In this document: positions 24,362 to 34,759 of the stretch, one piece after another
Position numbering within the stretch: the first letter of the stretch is position 1
How the letters are laid out: every line of letters starts with the position of its first letter
Notes under the pieces: model-generated
Database searches by the model: none
What the model was told of the DNA's origin: nothing
The model's input: the letters and a program-made list of their open reading frames with translations, nothing else
Program-made: the position numbers and the translations under genes
NCBI GenBank assembly: GCA_020427005.1
Contig: JAGQOY010000034.1
Location: 1 to 44,695, forward strand
Direction: 5' to 3'
DNA length: 44,695 nt
From: Planctomycetales bacterium
GTDB lineage: Bacteria > Planctomycetota > Planctomycetia > Pirellulales > Pirellulaceae

Positions 24362-26036
24362 GTCACATCTAAACAAATACAGCCAACGTATCACACAGCC
24401 GAAAAGCCAAGGGGCTTCACAGGCGATGTTGTATGCTACAGGTCTCACGCCTGAGGATATGAACAAGGCTCAGGTTGGAATTGGCAGCGTTTGGTATGAC
24501 GGCAATTCCTGCAACATGCACCTGAACAAACTGGCGGATGCCGTCAAGGATGGCGTTTCCAGAGTAGGCTTAGTAGGCATGCGATTCAACACGATTGGCG
24601 TCAGCGATGGTATCTCCATGGGCACCGATGGCATGAGCTATTCGTTGCAATCTCGCGATTTGATCGCGGATTCTATGGAAACGATTATGGCGGCCCAATG
24701 GTATGACGCCCTCATAGCACTTCCCGGTTGCGATAAGAACATGCCGGGTTGTTTGATGGCCATGGGACGATTGAATCGTCCGTCCTTAATGGTTTATGGT
24801 GGCACCATTCGACCGGGGAAATGGAATGGGCACACGCTCGATATTGTTTCGGCATTTCAATGCTATGGGCAATTCTTGTCTGGAGAGATAAGCGACGAAG
24901 AGCGCGAGGAAATCGTTCGCCGTGCTTGTCCCGGAGCAGGAGCATGTGGAGGTATGTACACAGCCAACACCATGGCCTCTGCCATTGAGGCCTTGGGGAT
25001 GAGTTTGCCATATAGCGGTTCCATTCCAGCAGAGGATCCTGCCAAAATTGATGAATGCCATCGAGCAGGCTCAGCCATTCTCAATTTGCTTGAAAAAGAC
25101 CTCAAGCCGCGCGACATCATGACACGCGAGGCATTTGAAAATGCCATGGTGATCGTGGTCGCATTAGGAGGGTCTACTAACGCTGTCTTGCACCTGATTG
25201 CAATGGCACGAAGCGTAGGTGTGCCACTGACCATCGATGATTTTCAAACGGTTAGTGACCGCGTACCGTACATCGCCGATTTGAAGCCAAGTGGTAAATT
25301 CGTACAAGAAGATCTGCACAGTGTTGGTGGGACGCCGGCGGCCATGAAATACCTGTTGGAGAAGGATTTATTAAATGGTCAATGCATGACCGTTACAGGA
25401 AAGACGCTGGCAGAGAACTTAGAGCCAGTGCCTGGATTGAAGGCGGGACAACAAGTCGTGTTCCCTATTGAAAATCCGATCAAGTCGACGGGGCATTTGC
25501 AGGTTTTGCGAGGTAATTTAGCACCTGAGGGGGCAGTAGCAAAAATCACAGGTAAGGAAGGGCTGAAGTTTTCAGGGCCAGCGCGCTGTTTCGATAGCGA
25601 GGAACTCATGCTGAAGGCACTGGAAGAAAAGCAAATCCAGAAAGGCGATGTCATCATTATTCGCTATGAAGGGCCCCAAGGCGGCCCCGGGATGCCCGAG
25701 ATGTTGACGCCCACTTCTGCTATTATGGGTGCCGGATTGGGTAAGGATGTCGCCTTACTCACCGATGGTCGGTTCTCGGGTGGATCGCACGGTTTCATCG
25801 TTGGGCACGTTACACCCGAAGCACAAATAGGAGGCCCAATCGCTCTAATTCAGGATGGCGATTTGGTAACTGTGGATGCAGAGACTAACCGATTGGATTT
25901 CGCGGTCAGCGACGACGAGCTGGCTCGTCGTCGAACTGCCTGGCAAGCACCACCACTGAAGGCTACGCGTGGTACGCTATATAAGTATATTAAGAATGTA
26001 AAATCGGCCTCTGAAGGTTGCGTAACAGACGAGTAA
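24360..26036 (+). CDS. ilvD: Dihydroxy-acid dehydratase
   Basis: The 558-residue enzyme dehydrates 2,3-dihydroxy-isovalerate and 2,3-dihydroxy-3-methylvalerate in valine and isoleucine synthesis. The cluster ligands Cys51 (GNSCNMHL), Cys124 ([10 protein letters not shown]) and Cys196 ([12 protein letters not shown]) are all present, matching the three-cysteine pattern of [2Fe-2S] members. [16 protein letters not shown] and [13 protein letters not shown] are further family motifs. The start [20 protein letters not shown] agrees with homologues. Other ilv genes are not in the window. A sugar epimerase follows after 80 bases. Confidence 0.97.
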   Translation: MSHLNKYSQRITQPKSQGASQAMLYATGLTPEDMNKAQVGIGSVWYDGNSCNMHLNKLADAVKDGVSRVGLVGMRFNTIGVSDGISMGTDGMSYSLQSRDLIADSMETIMAAQWYDALIALPGCDKNMPGCLMAMGRLNRPSLMVYGGTIRPGKWNGHTLDIVSAFQCYGQFLSGEISDEEREEIVRRACPGAGACGGMYTANTMASAIEALGMSLPYSGSIPAEDPAKIDECHRAGSAILNLLEKDLKPRDIMTREAFENAMVIVVALGGSTNAVLHLIAMARSVGVPLTIDDFQTVSDRVPYIADLKPSGKFVQEDLHSVGGTPAAMKYLLEKDLLNGQCMTVTGKTLAENLEPVPGLKAGQQVVFPIENPIKSTGHLQVLRGNLAPEGAVAKITGKEGLKFSGPARCFDSEELMLKALEEKQIQKGDVIIIRYEGPQGGPGMPEMLTPTSAIMGAGLGKDVALLTDGRFSGGSHGFIVGHVTPEAQIGGPIALIQDGDLVTVDAETNRLDFAVSDDELARRRTAWQAPPLKATRGTLYKYIKNVKSASEGCVTDE

Positions 26037-26116
26037 TTTTTCTAGGTCGGTGGAATTGCTAGTAGCCCTGAAGCGCATCGGAAATCTGAGATCACTTGAT
26101 TTGAAAAGGAAAAAAC

Positions 26117-26965
26117 ATGAAATTCGGTATGAACCTTTTGCTTTGGGGCGGCGAAGTAACGGATGCGATGCTGCCGACAATTGAGCGATTGAAGGCAATC
26201 GGTTTTGATGGAGTCGAGTTGCCAATCTTTAACCTAGACCTAGATTACGCCCAACTTGGCAAGCAGCTCGACAGCATGGGTCTTAAACGCACTGCCGTCA
26301 CGGTCCGCAATGTGGACGACAACCCAATTAGCTCAGAGGCTAGTGTACGTGCAAAGGGTGTAGAGCTGAACAAGCGAACATTGGACTGCTGTGCTGCGGT
26401 GGGTGCCGAAACTCTTGTTGGCCCTTACCACTCCGCCCTTGGACACTTCTCGGGTGCCGGACCAACAGCAGACGAATGGAAATGGGGGGTTGAAAGTATG
26501 CGAGCCGTTGCAGAGCACGCCGGCTCGGTAGGTGTCATGTTAGGAGTCGAAGCACTCAACCGATTCGAATGCTATTTCTTGAATGCGCATGCGGACTCGG
26601 CACGGTTTGCTCGAGAAGTTAACCATCCCGCTTGCAAAATCATGTACGACACTTTCCATAGCAATATCGAAGAAAAAGACATCCGGGCCACCATTAATGG
26701 CATCGGCGATGTACTGTGTCACGTGCACATTAGCGAAAATGATCGCAGTACACCCGGTGCAGGCAATGTACGCTGGGGTCAGAATTTCTCGGGTCTAGCT
26801 GATATCAAATACGACGGTTGGCTGGTTATTGAAGCCTTTGGGTTGGCTCTGCCTGAATTGGCAGCAGCGACTCGGATTTGGCGCCGCATGTTCGACGATG
26901 AATTCAAGCTGGCTGAAGAGGGCTTGCATTTCATGAAAAAACAAGTCGCAGATTTTTGCCAATAG
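26117..26965 (+). CDS. Sugar isomerase/epimerase, D-tagatose 3-epimerase-like TIM barrel
   Basis: The 282-residue protein has the AP-endonuclease-2-like TIM barrel of sugar phosphate isomerases. Likely metal and catalytic residues are Glu in VMLGVEALNRFECYF, Asp in IMYDTFHSNIEE, His in VHISENDRSTPGAGN and Glu in WLVIEAFG, the order seen in D-tagatose/D-psicose 3-epimerases. The N-terminus MKFGMNLLLWGGEV is typical. No signal peptide, so it acts in the cytoplasm on a free ketose or related sugar; the substrate is not determined. A purine-rich AAAAGGAAAA lies just before the start and could serve as a ribosome site. Confidence 0.88.
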   Translation: MKFGMNLLLWGGEVTDAMLPTIERLKAIGFDGVELPIFNLDLDYAQLGKQLDSMGLKRTAVTVRNVDDNPISSEASVRAKGVELNKRTLDCCAAVGAETLVGPYHSALGHFSGAGPTADEWKWGVESMRAVAEHAGSVGVMLGVEALNRFECYFLNAHADSARFAREVNHPACKIMYDTFHSNIEEKDIRATINGIGDVLCHVHISENDRSTPGAGNVRWGQNFSGLADIKYDGWLVIEAFGLALPELAAATRIWRRMFDDEFKLAEEGLHFMKKQVADFCQ

Positions 26966-27029
26966 TATTTCGCTGCGAATGAACTCGCTGCGCAAGGTTC
27001 AAGCTACTGACGGCGTATTCATCGAGCTA

Positions 27030-27121
27030 GTGCGAGTCGCACGGACGTATAGCGTATGTTTTCAGGGAAATCATTGATCAAATGGGCGAAAACACGCTAC
27101 TCTTATGTGTAGTTTGCTCTA
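27030..27121 (+). repeat. 92-bp dispersed direct repeat, copy 2
   Basis: Gap-free match to 1620-1711, with the same hairpin GTGCG-AGT-CGCAC at its left end. It lies 91 bases beyond the stop of putA (minus strand) and between convergent genes, like copy 1. Confidence 0.85.
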
Positions 27122-27212
27122 AAATCCGACTTGAGCCTATCCTTGGTGACTGAGCCCGTGCTGGTGGTCGGTCGCCAAGAAACGTCGAGAAAGCAGTCGA
27201 GTTACCTTGCGT

Positions 27213-30200
27213 TTAGAGCACAGCCCTTCGGTCTTCCGAAATGCGTCTTCCCAGGTTTCCGTAGCGATGATAGTCGATGCATAGGCTCTGCTCTCGGACG
27301 TACCATAGCAGTTCGATGCGACCTAGAGGGCAAACCGGCTGAGCGGCAACGTAAACAAATTGTTCGTCGGCCGCTTGACGTACTTCAACGGGTACCTGTT
27401 GAGAAGCATAGCGAACCCGATCGACTTGACCTTCGCGGATTGCCAAGGCTAATTCTTGGTCATTCTCTACGATGAATTCAAGGTCGCCCGCCCATTGCTC
27501 GGTCAATTTTTCCAAGGCCGCTAGGAGCAATTCGTGTACACCTGCATTCGAACTGACCGTGGCCCGTCCACCAACGGCTGCCACAGCGATAATACGAGCC
27601 AATATGTCCAGGTAGCAATCCTCAGGGTGCACACGAATACGGACGTGAGTCATCGGTTTGTAACGGCGGATATTATCCTGTCCCAGCAAGCGCAAGGTGT
27701 CGTGCGGGATACGAATTTCCTCACAAGCAAAACGGTCAAAGTCGAGAATTGTCTGTCGCAAAATCTCCCAGCCATCGTCTGTTAGACCCTTTCGGATGAC
27801 ACTGACGGTTGGGCTTTCTTCATCGTTTAGCATGTTCCACAAGTCGGACAACGCTTCCAACTGGGGAGCCGCGTCGGGTTCTGCCCCTGCGCTGCTCGGT
27901 AACGTGTTGAGACTCGTGAATTCCATTAAAGGCACGACGTAGTTGGGGCCGCCAGCTTTAATGCCTGGACCAAACGCACTCTTTCCCATACCTCCAAATG
28001 GTTGCCTGAGCACGACGGCTCCTGTTGTCGGTCGATTGATATACAGATTTCCAGCTGAGACGCGGTCCGCCCACAGTTCCTGTTCGCGATCATCCAGACT
28101 TTCCAGACCGCTAGTGAGCCCGTATCCAGTTTGGTGCACGAGAAGGATCGCTTCATTGAGATCTCGGTAGCTCATGATTCCCAAAACGGGGCCAAAAAGC
28201 TCGTTGAGGTGCGTAAAACTACCAGGCTGAACATGCCACTTAACGCCTGGGCGAACCATGCAAGGATTGTCGTCTAGTTCGCGAGGGATCACAGCCCATG
28301 TTTCCCCCGGTTCCAATTCCTTGAGACCACGTAACAGAGCTCCCTCTGGTGGTCGGATGATCGGTCCCATTTTGTTTTTGAGATTCCATGTAGAACCGAC
28401 GGGCAGACTCTCAACTGCATCTACCAGTGCATCCTGGAAACTCCGATCGTGATAGACTTCTTCCTCCAAGAGCACCAAGCTGGTCGCACTGCACTTTTGA
28501 CCTGCATGCGAAAAGGCCGAGTGAAGAATGTTCTTAATAGCTTGGTCGCGGTCGCTAAGCGAGGAAACTATGGTGGCGTTCTTGCCTCCAGTTTCTGCCA
28601 GCAAATGCAGGTTCGGTCTAGCCGCTAAGATGCGTTGGGCGGTTTCGGTTCCACCGGTCAACACAACGGTACAAATTCTCGGGTCTGACAAAAGATGTTG
28701 CCCAATATCGCCTCCGGAAGCTAGCAACAACTGCAAAGCGTGTTTGGATACACCGGCTTGCCAAAAACATTCGCAGAGGATGCGGGCCGGAAGTACCGTA
28801 TCAGACGCTGGCTTCAAGATAACTGTATTGCCGGCTGCCAGCGCGGCTGCCACTCCCCCGCAGGGAATCGCGATGGGGAAATTCCACGGACTTATCACTA
28901 CAACAGATCCTGCTGGTTTTGAACCAGTTCTGTTGTCTTGTTGTAGCTCCAGCGCAGTCGCACTATAGAACTCTACAAAATCGATCGCTTCCGAGACTTC
29001 TGGATCGCTTTCGAGTATCGTTTTCCCGGCATCTCCCATGGCAGCGCCAACTAGATCGGCACGTCGCAATCGAAGCTGCTGGGCCACTTTTCTCAAAATT
29101 GAGTAGCGTTCTTCGCAAGCGATTTTTCTCCAGTGGCCGGGATCGTCGTGCGCTACGTCAGCAGCCAAACGTATTTGACTTTCACTGGCGTTGCGGTAAC
29201 GGCTCACAACTACTCCTGGGCGCGACGGATCCAGTGACTCGACCAGTTTACCTTCGCCGGGAATATCTTGGCCTGCAATGGAGAGTAAAACCTCGGAAGC
29301 TTGGGAATCGCAACGCGGTAACCATTGTTTAACGATTTCTTCTGCCCAATTGGAATTAGCGATCAGCGAGAAATCAGTATCAGGCTCGTTGACCAATTGC
29401 GACCAATGAGTGCACGTTGCAGGCTGGTCTGGAGATAGTAGGCGGTTTTGACTTCGACGGGGTGAGCTGCTGACAGAATCCGTACGTGATAAAGACTGGC
29501 GGAAGATCCCTTCCATCTTTTTCCAGTCGGGACTGTTCACCTCGATTTTAAAGGCGTGCCGCAGGAAATTTTCAGGCCCAGTATTTTCATCCATGCGACG
29601 AACTAGGTATCCGATCGCATGAATAAAGTCCGATTGCTTGCAGGCAGGTGCGTATAGTAAAAGGTTATCCACCAATTCGTGCAGAGCGCGTCGTTGATGA
29701 TTCGCCATGCCTTCAAGCATTTCAAATTGCACCAAGTCAAGTACTTGTTGCTTGCTGGCCAAGATTATGCCAAAAGCAAGCTCAAACAGATTGTGGCTGG
29801 CAATCCCCAGGTGAGCAGCATGGGCATGTTCGGGCTGCAGACCAAAGGACAGCATGCGCTTGTAATTGGCATCGGTATCGATCTTGTGCTGATAGGGAGC
29901 CTGGGGCCATCCTCGTAGTGAGGCCTCGACACGCTCCATTTCCATGTTGGCCCCTTTTACAATTCTCAGGGTAATAGGAGGCCCGCCCTTGGCAGTTCGA
30001 TCCATTGCCCATTGGGTTAGATCTTGCTGGACTTCAAAGCTATCCGGCAAATAGGCCTGCAGAGCAATCCCGGCGCGGAGGTTTTCTGAGGCCAAACGAT
30101 CGAGCGTTAGCTTAAATACCTCTGTTGTGAGTTGCATGTCTCGATATTCTTCCATATCGAGGTACACGAACTTGGGGACCTTAACCCCGTCGAGCCGAGT

Positions 30201-30911
30201 GTATTGGTAGCGAGCTGCAGCGCGATAGAGTAACTCCAGACGTTTAGAAACATGGCGAATTGTGTCATTTCTCGCCAGAGTCGAAATCTGAGAACTCAGT
30301 GTTGAGATCTTCACGCTCACGCATTCTATTTCTGGCAACTGAAGAGCCGAAAGATACGCCTCCAACCGACGTTGAGCCTCCTCTTCGCCGAGAATGGCTT
30401 CGCCTAGAAAGTTGACGTTCATGCGCACGCCTTCAGCGCGACGAGCAATCAAATGTTGACGCAACAGTTCTGCCTCGGCAGGTAAGATTACGTTGGCAGT
30501 TTCGTGCCGCATCTTTTCTTTAACTAGCGGTATGGCCACACCTGGCAAATAGCTTCCGAATGATTGAAAGCCTCGCAACATCGTGCGATCAATTGGACTA
30601 AAGAAACGAGGAATTCCTTGGACATCTAAGATATGTACCAATTGGTCGGCAGCCCGAGCAGCGCGCTCACTTCGAAACGCTTGATCGGTCAACTGTGTCA
30701 AAGTAGCCTTGTCATCGGAATGTTGAATCATGCGATCCAATTCGGCTTGCTGCCGGCGTTCGGCCGGCGTTTGCAAGGCGTGCGCCCTCAGCTGAATCAG
30801 CCTAGCCAGGTTAACTGCCACATCGGCCAGACTTTCCAAGTCATCAACGTCGGCAGCAGCAATCTCAGCCGACAAATCTTTAAGTACTTGCGCAGTCAGA
30901 GTGTCAGACAT
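27213..30911 (-). CDS. putA: Bifunctional proline dehydrogenase / L-glutamate gamma-semialdehyde dehydrogenase
   Basis: The 1232-residue protein oxidises proline to glutamate in two steps. The FAD-dependent proline dehydrogenase barrel spans about residues 105-470 (VNFLGEAILGEEEAQRRL, YQYTRLDGVKVPKFVYLDME-like, LRIVKGANMEMER, QFEMLEGMA). The P5C dehydrogenase spans about 560-1000, with ISPWNFPIAIPCGG, the base Glu in AETGGKN and catalytic Cys in AGQKCSA. About 230 more residues (LGQDNIRRYKP and after) resemble the ALDH-like extra domain of longer PutA types. There is no N-terminal DNA-binding domain, so it is not a self-repressor. Start ATG 30911 or 30929 is possible. PP2C lies 69 bases upstream. 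Confidence 0.95.
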   Translation of the reverse strand: MSDTLTAQVLKDLSAEIAAADVDDLESLADVAVNLARLIQLRAHALQTPAERRQQAELDRMIQHSDDKATLTQLTDQAFRSERAARAADQLVHILDVQGIPRFFSPIDRTMLRGFQSFGSYLPGVAIPLVKEKMRHETANVILPAEAELLRQHLIARRAEGVRMNVNFLGEAILGEEEAQRRLEAYLSALQLPEIECVSVKISTLSSQISTLARNDTIRHVSKRLELLYRAAARYQYTRLDGVKVPKFVYLDMEEYRDMQLTTEVFKLTLDRLASENLRAGIALQAYLPDSFEVQQDLTQWAMDRTAKGGPPITLRIVKGANMEMERVEASLRGWPQAPYQHKIDTDANYKRMLSFGLQPEHAHAAHLGIASHNLFELAFGIILASKQQVLDLVQFEMLEGMANHQRRALHELVDNLLLYAPACKQSDFIHAIGYLVRRMDENTGPENFLRHAFKIEVNSPDWKKMEGIFRQSLSRTDSVSSSPRRSQNRLLSPDQPATCTHWSQLVNEPDTDFSLIANSNWAEEIVKQWLPRCDSQASEVLLSIAGQDIPGEGKLVESLDPSRPGVVVSRYRNASESQIRLAADVAHDDPGHWRKIACEERYSILRKVAQQLRLRRADLVGAAMGDAGKTILESDPEVSEAIDFVEFYSATALELQQDNRTGSKPAGSVVVISPWNFPIAIPCGGVAAALAAGNTVILKPASDTVLPARILCECFWQAGVSKHALQLLLASGGDIGQHLLSDPRICTVVLTGGTETAQRILAARPNLHLLAETGGKNATIVSSLSDRDQAIKNILHSAFSHAGQKCSATSLVLLEEEVYHDRSFQDALVDAVESLPVGSTWNLKNKMGPIIRPPEGALLRGLKELEPGETWAVIPRELDDNPCMVRPGVKWHVQPGSFTHLNELFGPVLGIMSYRDLNEAILLVHQTGYGLTSGLESLDDREQELWADRVSAGNLYINRPTTGAVVLRQPFGGMGKSAFGPGIKAGGPNYVVPLMEFTSLNTLPSSAGAEPDAAPQLEALSDLWNMLNDEESPTVSVIRKGLTDDGWEILRQTILDFDRFACEEIRIPHDTLRLLGQDNIRRYKPMTHVRIRVHPEDCYLDILARIIAVAAVGGRATVSSNAGVHELLLAALEKLTEQWAGDLEFIVENDQELALAIREGQVDRVRYASQQVPVEVRQAADEQFVYVAAQPVCPLGRIELLWYVREQSLCIDYHRYGNLGRRISEDRRAVL

Positions 30912-30980
30912 GTCGATTACGATCACCACTCAAAAATTACAGTGAATGGCAACAATTTCATCTGGAACTCAACTGAATAA

Positions 30981-31982
30981 TTAATGCTCTGTAGTCGGTG
31001 AGTTTTCAAAATCCATTGTTTCAGAAGTGAGTTGTTCGTCTCGTGTCGCAGGGGGATGATAACCTGTCATATCTCCCAGCAATCTTTCGAGAGTTATTTC
31101 AGCGGCGACTCGGGTCTTGGGTTGTGTCTGATCGGAGACATCGAGTCTAGCAACAATTGCCGTGATATTGTCGGCGCCGCCTCGAAGGTTTGCCATTTCA
31201 ACCAGCAGTCTGCAACATTCGTGGGGATCAATTTCTGTCAGCATTAATTCCGCAATCTCGCTGTCTCCGATGTAACGATACAGCCCGTCGGAACAGAGCA
31301 TGATTTGGTCGCCAATCTCCAAGCGTATTTTCTGAACTTCAGGTTCAACGCCGCTAGCACCAGCTCCTAACGCGTTGTACAACACGTTGGACCAGGGCGA
31401 GGCGTTGGCTTCGTCTCGCGTCAGGCCGCCAGATTCAAATAGCTGATTGGAAATGGTATGGTCGCGTGTTAGTTGCTGTAATTTTTCATCGCGCAGCAAA
31501 TAACATCGGCTGTCACCCGCGTGCACAACGTACATCCAAGGCCAAATAACATAAGCCATCGTCAACGTTGTTCCCATTCCTTTGGTAGCAGAATTGCGCA
31601 TGGCTTCATTCTCAATAGCCAGATGCGCGTTTCTGAGCATACTTTTCAGATCCTCGATGAAGCTTTCATCTTGCTCAGGAACACCTTTTTCGACTTGAAA
31701 AAACCAATGTACACTGTTGAGCAATTGCGTGATTAGCAAATCTATGGCCAACATACTGGCTCGATGGCCACCCTGATGTCCGCCCATTCCATCGGCCACC
31801 ATAAACAATTTGCCATGGGACATCCCATATAGGCGACTTTGAGCGTCTAAAGGCAGACTGGTCGTCTGCACCAGCATAGACTTGTTAAGGTCGGCGATTA
31901 GAAATTGATCCTGATTGGCTTCTCGTTTCTTGCCAATATCAGTAATTCCGGCGCTAGTAATTTTGGCGAGCATACTGTTCAT
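30981..31982 (-). CDS. PP2C-type Ser/Thr protein phosphatase
   Basis: The 333-residue cytoplasmic protein has the metal-binding motifs of bacterial PPM/PP2C phosphatases: REANQDQ, MVADGMGGHQGG, GMGTTLTM, VHAGDSRCYLL, LCSDGLYRYI and GGADNITAIV. It lacks membrane helices and regulatory domains; a Thr/Glu-rich tail of about 60 residues follows the catalytic core. Such enzymes reverse Hanks-type kinase phosphorylation. It sits between a histidine kinase gene (65 bases upstream) and putA (69 bases downstream), all on the minus strand. ATG 31982 and ATG 31973 are both possible starts. Confidence 0.94.
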   Translation of the reverse strand: MNSMLAKITSAGITDIGKKREANQDQFLIADLNKSMLVQTTSLPLDAQSRLYGMSHGKLFMVADGMGGHQGGHRASMLAIDLLITQLLNSVHWFFQVEKGVPEQDESFIEDLKSMLRNAHLAIENEAMRNSATKGMGTTLTMAYVIWPWMYVVHAGDSRCYLLRDEKLQQLTRDHTISNQLFESGGLTRDEANASPWSNVLYNALGAGASGVEPEVQKIRLEIGDQIMLCSDGLYRYIGDSEIAELMLTEIDPHECCRLLVEMANLRGGADNITAIVARLDVSDQTQPKTRVAAEITLERLLGDMTGYHPPATRDEQLTSETMDFENSPTTEH

Positions 31983-32047
31983 CCAGTGGTCTGTTTCGGC
32001 TCGGGCTAATTCAATAATTCGTTGCGGTCACGTCGACAACCATCAAC

Positions 32048-32761
32048 CTAACGCAGTCTTGCAGGAGTAGGAAATTCGAGCATGAATTTGGTTCCTCTAT
32101 CCACCTCACTCTGAACACTTATCCGACCACCATGGGCTTCGATGATTTTCCTAGCCGTTGGTAAGCCAAGTCCGGAGCCGCCACTCTTTGTCGAATAAAA
32201 CGGATCAAACATGTGCAGAGCCGTATTGTCATCCATTCCACAGCCTGTATCGATTAGATCCAGTGCTACGCCACGAGGAGTTGCGTAGGTGCGCACCACC
32301 AACTGTCCTCCTGCATCCATCGCCTCCAACGAGTTCTTGACTAGATTGATAAGGGCGGCCTGTATCGAATCACTGTGCAATTGCACGCTTGGCAAGTCAG
32401 GGTCAAGATATCTGAGAATGTCAATCCCGGACTTGTCCGCTTGTGCCTGGTAGAGTCGCAACACAGATTCTACTTGTTCATTCAAACTGCCAGGAGTCAT
32501 TTCTAGATCCCGCAGTCTTGCGAATTTGAGAAAATCACGCAATAGATTCTCCATTCGTTCGCATTGCTGCCGAATCATCTCTACCTTTGATTCGGCCCGC
32601 CTGCGACCGGACCATTCGCTTTCCGACAGCTCCTCGCTGAGCAAATCGGCATTCATGTGAATCACTGACAGAGGATTCTTGATTTCATGTGCCAGCGAGC
32701 CTGCTAATTCCGCGAGCTCTTGATACTGTCGTATCAGTTCACTTTCATCGAAATGTTCCAA
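32048..32761 (-). CDS. Short soluble histidine kinase
   Basis: The 237-residue kinase consists of only a dimerisation/phosphoacceptor domain and an ATPase domain. His25 in SLAHEIKNPLSVI is the phosphorylation site; the N box is ALINLVKNSLEAM, with G1 DTGCGM and G2 GSGLGLPTARKI. No sensor, PAS or membrane segment is present, so its input must come from a partner. The start is a TTG at 32761 with a strong Shine-Dalgarno (AGAGGAG, 8 bases away on the complement), which decides the start. The cognate regulator is not adjacent; the orphan receiver at 9654-10037 is a candidate only by presence. Confidence 0.93.
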   Translation of the reverse strand: MEHFDESELIRQYQELAELAGSLAHEIKNPLSVIHMNADLLSEELSESEWSGRRRAESKVEMIRQQCERMENLLRDFLKFARLRDLEMTPGSLNEQVESVLRLYQAQADKSGIDILRYLDPDLPSVQLHSDSIQAALINLVKNSLEAMDAGGQLVVRTYATPRGVALDLIDTGCGMDDNTALHMFDPFYSTKSGGSGLGLPTARKIIEAHGGRISVQSEVDRGTKFMLEFPTPARLR

Positions 32762-32893
32762 CTGGCACGCTCCTCTTTGGCAAATTCACTCGCGACCGAC
32801 CATAATATCATGTCGCTGGCGAGCATTTTAGTCGACGCCAGTTGACCCGTGCAGGGCTGCAAATGACAGACAGCCTTTCGGCGTTTTTCAAAA

Positions 32894-32956
32894 ATATTGA
32901 GTGATACTGATGCCGTGTACCTTTCAGAGATTTAGAACCGAAGCAATCCTCAATAT
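32894..32956. promoter_or_regulatory. 8-bp inverted repeat upstream of the sulfatase
   Basis: ATATTGAG at 32894-32901 and its exact reverse complement CTCAATAT at 32949-32956 lie about 43-100 bases upstream of the sulfatase ATG. GTGATA and TATCAC sit next to or inside the arms. It could be a paired operator; the evidence is symmetry and position only. Confidence 0.3.
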
Positions 32957-32998
32957 CACTTTTCACTATTTGTGACCTCAAGCGTGAAAGCGAGAGCC

Positions 32999-34651
32999 AT
33001 GTTTCCTAGCCGTTTTTACTTGTGCTTGTTGTGCGTAGGGGGCTTTTCAACGCTTACCATCGCCGCAGAGGATCGCCCCAATATCCTACTTATCATGGTT
33101 GACGATATGGGGTTTTCCGATATTGCACCCTATGGAGGTGAAATCGATACACCCAACCTCGACAAGTTGGCGAAGAATGGCCTGCGATTCACGCAATTCT
33201 ACAATTCGGGTCGTTGCTGCCCAACTCGAGCAACACTATTAACCGGACTTCATCCGCACCAAGTGGGCATCGGTCATATGACAGGGGAAAATCGCGGTCA
33301 AGATGCCGACATACCGGCTGCCTATGCAGGGAATATCAATAATTCCTGTGTAACTTTGGCCCAAGTAGCCAAGTCAGCAGGATACGCAACCTTCATGGCT
33401 GGCAAATGGCATTTGGCGGGCAACGACCAAGCTGATTGGCCGCTGCAAAGGGGGTTTGACCAATACTACGGATGCATCGCGGGAGCCACACATCATTTTG
33501 AGCCATACGACTGGCGCATCATGTACAACGGCAACAATGCTGACCCGATGCCTCAAAGCACTTCGGATCGGCCGTTTTATACTACGGATGCATTTGCAGA
33601 TCATGCTATTGGCTACCTCAATGAGCACTTTGAGCAAGGTGCGGAAGCGCCGCCATTTTTTCTCTACCTAGCGTTCACGGCTCCTCATTGGCCGCTGCAC
33701 GCACATGATGAAGAGCTCGATAAGTATGCTGGCAAATATGCAGGCGGTTGGGACCAAGCGAGAGAAGAACGATATCATCGTCAAATAGCCTCCGGATTAA
33801 TACCTGCTTCGTGGAGTTTGTCTCCTCGAGATCCCGATGTCCCAGCGTGGGATAGCCTAGACGAAATGCAACAACAGAAAAGTGCTCCACTCATGAGCGC
33901 CTTTGCCGCCATGGTTGATCGGATCGATCAAAAAATCGGCGATGTGATTCAAACGCTGGAGAACCACCATGCCTTGGACAACACACTCATTCTGTTCTTG
34001 TCAGACAATGGAGGCTGCGCTGAAGCCTCACTCATGGGCACTGGAGATCCAGTTACCGACCGAGCCCCAAATACACCACTCACTAAACCAAGCTATGGAA
34101 AGGCTTGGGCTAACGTATCCAATACACCCTATCGACTGTTCAAACATTTCGCACATCAGGGTGGTACAAACACACCCTTCATTGCGCATTGGCCTCAGCG
34201 GATTGAGAAGGGCAGAGATTGGTTTCGTGAACCGGCACAGCTAATAGATATCATGGCGACCCTCGTGGATGTAACCGGGGCTAGATATCCAAGCGAATTT
34301 GGCGGCCAAAAAATATTGCCGCTTGATGGAGTGTCTTTGGTTCCTGCCTTTGAGGGCAATTCACTGAATCGTCAGCAACCTCTGTTCATCGAGCACGAGA
34401 ACAATGCTTTCGTAAGGAACAATGAGTGGAAATTGGTCGGTCGCGGCGTCTCTCCTCCCGCCGGATTAAAACAACAGCAATGGGAGTTGTACAAGATAGT
34501 TGAGGATGGCACAGAATTAAACAACCTGGCGAGCGAGTATCCCGAGAAGGTAAAAGAGCTATCCGACCAATGGCAAGCTTGGGCCGCAAGGGTTGGTGTT
34601 TACCCCAAACCGCAACGTCGACGCGCGGCCGCACAAAATGAAAGTGAATAG
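32999..34651 (+). CDS. Secreted sulfatase (formylglycine-dependent)
   Basis: The 550-residue protein starts at ATG 32999 with a signal peptide ending TIAAED; a GTG at 32972 would add nine residues ahead of it. The sulfatase signature is Cys73-Cys-Pro-Thr-Arg77 (C-x-P-x-R), where Cys73 should be converted to formylglycine. Metal ligands are in IMVDDMG and LFLSDNGG, and AGKWHLAG holds the active-site Lys/His. It removes sulfate esters, probably from marine algal polysaccharides, outside the cytoplasm. The C-terminus ends with a basic RRRAAAQ tail. No other sulfatase or polysaccharide lyase is adjacent, and its activating enzyme is not in the window. Confidence 0.95.
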   Translation: MFPSRFYLCLLCVGGFSTLTIAAEDRPNILLIMVDDMGFSDIAPYGGEIDTPNLDKLAKNGLRFTQFYNSGRCCPTRATLLTGLHPHQVGIGHMTGENRGQDADIPAAYAGNINNSCVTLAQVAKSAGYATFMAGKWHLAGNDQADWPLQRGFDQYYGCIAGATHHFEPYDWRIMYNGNNADPMPQSTSDRPFYTTDAFADHAIGYLNEHFEQGAEAPPFFLYLAFTAPHWPLHAHDEELDKYAGKYAGGWDQAREERYHRQIASGLIPASWSLSPRDPDVPAWDSLDEMQQQKSAPLMSAFAAMVDRIDQKIGDVIQTLENHHALDNTLILFLSDNGGCAEASLMGTGDPVTDRAPNTPLTKPSYGKAWANVSNTPYRLFKHFAHQGGTNTPFIAHWPQRIEKGRDWFREPAQLIDIMATLVDVTGARYPSEFGGQKILPLDGVSLVPAFEGNSLNRQQPLFIEHENNAFVRNNEWKLVGRGVSPPAGLKQQQWELYKIVEDGTELNNLASEYPEKVKELSDQWQAWAARVGVYPKPQRRRAAAQNESE

Positions 34652-34759
34652 CAGTTCATGCGGCAGGTAGCATTCCCTCCCAGGAAAAGTGTAGAAAGTA
34701 TTAATGCGCCGAGAGAGATGCATAGTCCCGATTTGCATCGTGTTTCCATTGCATACTCC

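Noticed and set aside
27131..27475. 114-residue open frame antisense to the putA end
   Set aside because: Overlaps the strongly supported PutA C-terminus; no family features.
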